Origin: Halosimplex litoreum
GTDB lineage: Archaea; Halobacteriota; Halobacteria; Halobacteriales; Haloarculaceae
DNA: 64,000 nucleotides
NCBI RefSeq assembly: GCF_016065055.1
Contig: NZ_CP065856.1
Location: 1,549,836-1,613,835 of the forward strand
Reading direction: 5' to 3'
Below the pieces are notes generated by a model. The model made no database searches, was not told the origin of the DNA, and was given only the letters and a program-made list of their open reading frames with translations. The number at the start of each line of letters is the position of its first letter. Position 1 is the first letter of the stretch. Below are positions 61,899 through 64,000 of this stretch, piece by piece. A program made the translations under genes and the position numbers.

Positions 61899-63751
61899 GC
61901 GAGAGCGACGGTGACAGCGGCACCGACGGCCCGAGCGCTACCGCGCGCGCCGACGAGACGGACGCGCCCGGCGGGACCGAAACGGCCGACGACACCCGGA
62001 GCGACGAGACCGACGGCGAGGAGCGCTACGCCTTCTGGGCCGACGAGGTCGCCGACGCCGTCGAGGCCCGCGACCCCGAGGAGCCGATCGTGGTCAAGGG
62101 CGGCATCTCTCCCTCCGGGGTCCCGCATCTGGGCAACGTCAACGAGATCATGCGCGGCTACTTCGTCGCCGAGGTCCTCCGAGAGCGCGGCTGGGAGGTC
62201 CGCCAGGTGTTCACCACCGACGACCGCGACCCGCTCCGCAAGCTCCCCCGCAAGCTCGCCGACCTCGACGGGAAGACCGTCGACCTGGGCGACGTGAACG
62301 CCGGCGCGCTCGGCAAGAACCTCGGGCACGCGTACACGGAGATCCCCGATCCCTTCGGCTGCTGTGACTCCTACGGCGAACACTTCTCGACGCTGATCGC
62401 CGAGTCCGCCGACTTGCTCGACGCCCCCATCGACGTGGTCTCGACCACCGACCTCTACGAGTCCGGCCGCATGGACGACGTGGTCGAACACGTCCTCGCG
62501 AATCAGGATCGGGCGCGGGAGGTCCTCGCCGAGTACCAGGACAAGGTCGACGAGGAGTACGTCCCGTTCAACCCCTTCTGTTCGGAGTGCGGAAAGGTGA
62601 CCGAAACTGTGACTGCGGTCGACGTGGACGCCCGCGAGGTCGAGTACGTCTGCACCGATATCGAGGCCGGCAACCGCACCATCGAGGGCTGCGGTCACGA
62701 GGGGACGGCCACCTTCCGCGAGGGGAAACTCCCCTGGCGCTTCGAGTGGCCCGCCCAGTGGCAGGTCCTCGGGGTCGATTTCGAGCCGTTCGGCAAGGAC
62801 CACGCCGAGGGGTCGTGGCCCTCCGGCGTCGACATCGCCGAGAACGTCCTCGACATCGAACCCCCGGAGCCGATGGTCTACGAGTGGTTCACCCTCGACG
62901 GCGAGCCCTTTTCCTCCTCGGAGGGCAACATCGTCCTCGTCCACGACGTGCTGGAGACGCTCGAACCCGAAGTTCTCAGGTACTTCTTCACCAAGGACCC
63001 GAACAAGGCCCGCGACTTCAGTATCGAGCGCCTCGACCAGCTCGTCGACGAGTTCGACCGCGTCGAGCGACTCTACTACGGCGAGGAGTCCGGAACCGAG
63101 CGCGAGGAACGGCGCGCCGAACGCGTCTATCCGTTCCTGAGTTCGCTTTCGGACGTGCCGCCCGCGGCGCTGGCCGAGTCCGGAGTGTTCGGTGACGACC
63201 CCCAGACGGTCGCCGCCGACTTCGACCACAACGACCCCGAAAACCGCCGCCGTCGCCGCGAGTTCGTCGACGGCGAGTTCGAGAGTCGGGTGCGTCTCCC
63301 CTACACCTTCGCCGCGGTGCTGGGGATGTTCGACGACGAAGACGCTCGCGAGCAGACCGCGCTGAAGGAAGGTCACGTCGCCGACGACGACCCCGAGTGG
63401 GCGGTCGAGGACGCCTTCGGCCGCGTCGCGCTCGCCAGCGAATGGGCCGACCGCACCGACAACGAGTACAACTACACAGTCTCGCGGACGGAACTACCCG
63501 AAGTCGAGGTCGACGACGCGACCGCCGCCGCGCTGGACGACCTGGCCGAGTTCGTCGCCGACGGCCGCGACGGCGAGGCCATCCAGGGCGAGATCTACGA
63601 GAGCGCCAAGCGCCACGACGTCGAGATCGGCGACTTCTTCGGCGTCGGCTATCGCCTCTTTTTCGACGAGGAGGAAGGCCCCCAGCTGGGCTACTTCCTC
63701 GGGGATCTGGACCGGGCGTTCGTGGTGGAGCGGTTGCGCCGCGAGCGATAG
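61895..63751 (+). CDS. lysS: class I lysyl-tRNA synthetase
   Basis: A 618-residue class I LysRS (archaeal type): the HIGH-type signature is SPSGVPHLGNVNEIMR, the KMSKS-type loop PFSSSEGNIV is near residue 345, and two zinc-finger-like blocks (CSECGK, CTDIEAGNRTIEGCGHEG) follow the HIGH domain. The N-terminal 40 residues are acidic. Its start is coupled to pyrH through ATGA. Confidence 0.94.
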   Translation: MSESDGDSGTDGPSATARADETDAPGGTETADDTRSDETDGEERYAFWADEVADAVEARDPEEPIVVKGGISPSGVPHLGNVNEIMRGYFVAEVLRERGWEVRQVFTTDDRDPLRKLPRKLADLDGKTVDLGDVNAGALGKNLGHAYTEIPDPFGCCDSYGEHFSTLIAESADLLDAPIDVVSTTDLYESGRMDDVVEHVLANQDRAREVLAEYQDKVDEEYVPFNPFCSECGKVTETVTAVDVDAREVEYVCTDIEAGNRTIEGCGHEGTATFREGKLPWRFEWPAQWQVLGVDFEPFGKDHAEGSWPSGVDIAENVLDIEPPEPMVYEWFTLDGEPFSSSEGNIVLVHDVLETLEPEVLRYFFTKDPNKARDFSIERLDQLVDEFDRVERLYYGEESGTEREERRAERVYPFLSSLSDVPPAALAESGVFGDDPQTVAADFDHNDPENRRRRREFVDGEFESRVRLPYTFAAVLGMFDDEDAREQTALKEGHVADDDPEWAVEDAFGRVALASEWADRTDNEYNYTVSRTELPEVEVDDATAAALDDLAEFVADGRDGEAIQGEIYESAKRHDVEIGDFFGVGYRLFFDEEEGPQLGYFLGDLDRAFVVERLRRER

Positions 63752-63795
63752 ATTAGTCGTCAGTTCTTCGAGGCACGGCGGTGTTCAGTGGGCGC

Positions 63796-63900
63796 GTGAG
63801 TTGAGTAGTTGTTTCTGGTCGACCGATTGTGGAAGAAACAGAGACGACCGCGACCGCACTCGACAGCAAGCGATGAAAGCCCTCGACGCGCTCGCTAGCA
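63796..63900 (-). repeat. dispersed repeat with conserved stem-loop, copy 2
   Basis: On the minus strand this matches 11096-11199: GAGGGCTTTCA, then GTCGTCTC, TGTTTCT, a 17-nt loop and AGAAACA, then ACT..T..ACTCAC. On the plus strand the hairpin arms are TGTTTCT (63810-63816) and AGAAACA (63834-63840). It lies just after lysS and merges into the 57-bp tandem repeat. Confidence 0.75.
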
Positions 63901-64000
63901 GTGACCGCGACCGCACTCGACAGCAAGCGATGAAAGCCCTCGACGCGCTCGCTAGCAGTGACCGTGGCCGCACTCGACAGCAAGCGATGAAAGCCCTCGA
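63846..64000. repeat. 57-bp tandem repeat running off the window
   Basis: Units begin GACCGCGACCGCACTCGACA and end GCGCTCGCTAGCAGT at 63846-63902 and 63903-63959; a third starts at 63960 and is cut by the window end with two changes (GACCGTGGCCG). The first unit belongs to the dispersed repeat, so the array is a local expansion of it. Confidence 0.9.

Noticed and set aside
63753-63983. Repetitive open frame in the terminal tandem repeat
   Set aside because: The period of 57 bp is a multiple of three, so an open frame is automatic; the frame crosses the hairpin repeat and lacks a start context.
63846-64000. CRISPR array suspected from the regular repeats
   Set aside because: Units are contiguous and contain no variable spacers, and no cas gene is nearby.

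Overview
The window is chromosomal DNA of a haloarchaeon (class Halobacteria). Evidence: very GC-rich coding sequence, highly acidic proteins, Tat-type lipoproteins, halocyanins, and archaeal housekeeping genes (PAN proteasomal ATPase, Pus10, RNase HII, SecD/SecF, pyruvoyl arginine decarboxylase, aIF5B/InfB, Nob1, S19e, class I LysRS). I cannot name the genus from the sequence alone.

Layout: 1-18.9 kb and 34.9-64 kb are ordinary host chromosome (DpsA, PhoX-like phosphatase, UppP-like phosphatase, Pus10, RNase HII, SecD/F, PAN, NadE, PdaD; then InfB, two halocyanins, Nob1, Pgi, PepF, a sulfatase, TruA, HisS, S19e, ThiL, MscS, an M50 protease, PyrH and LysS). Between them, 18.96-34.93 kb is visibly more AT-rich and is foreign. 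It consists of two elements in tandem at the 3' end of infB. Element A (about 1.7 kb, 18965-20704) has att-like cores at both ends, inward-facing hairpins and three membrane-protein genes, but no recombinase. Element B (20686-34926, 14.2 kb) is a provirus bounded by a perfect 22-bp direct repeat that includes the last codons and stop of infB. Its structural block reads: small multi-TM protein, 2-TM protein, large secreted C-terminally anchored spike, anchored protein, membrane protein, P-loop ATPase. This is the order and architecture of pleolipoviruses. Its other genes are a tyrosine integrase next to attR, a second recombinase, an AT-rich origin-like inverted repeat, divergent HTH/RHH regulators and clusters of very small zinc-ribbon or membrane proteins.

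The provirus minigenes are joined by an almost constant junction, GGTGA-N6-ATGA. The Shine-Dalgarno sequence of the next gene lies inside the last codons of the previous one, so unrelated proteins all end in GDEQ or GDSR. This suggests tight translational coupling and possibly cassette exchange.

Other notable points in the host part: two paralogous divergent pairs of ArsR-like regulator plus DUF7509-like Rossmann-type protein (8.6-9.7 kb and 53.0-54.1 kb, both with leaderless-type promoters); two copies of a three-hairpin repeat with compensatory changes that start on the stop codons of rnhB and pan; a dispersed 100-bp repeat with a conserved stem-loop, one copy of which is expanded into 57-bp tandem repeats at the window end; a hairpin cluster at 43.1 kb; and a duplicated halocyanin in which a copper-ligand histidine is replaced by tyrosine. 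No rRNA, convincing tRNA or CRISPR array was found.
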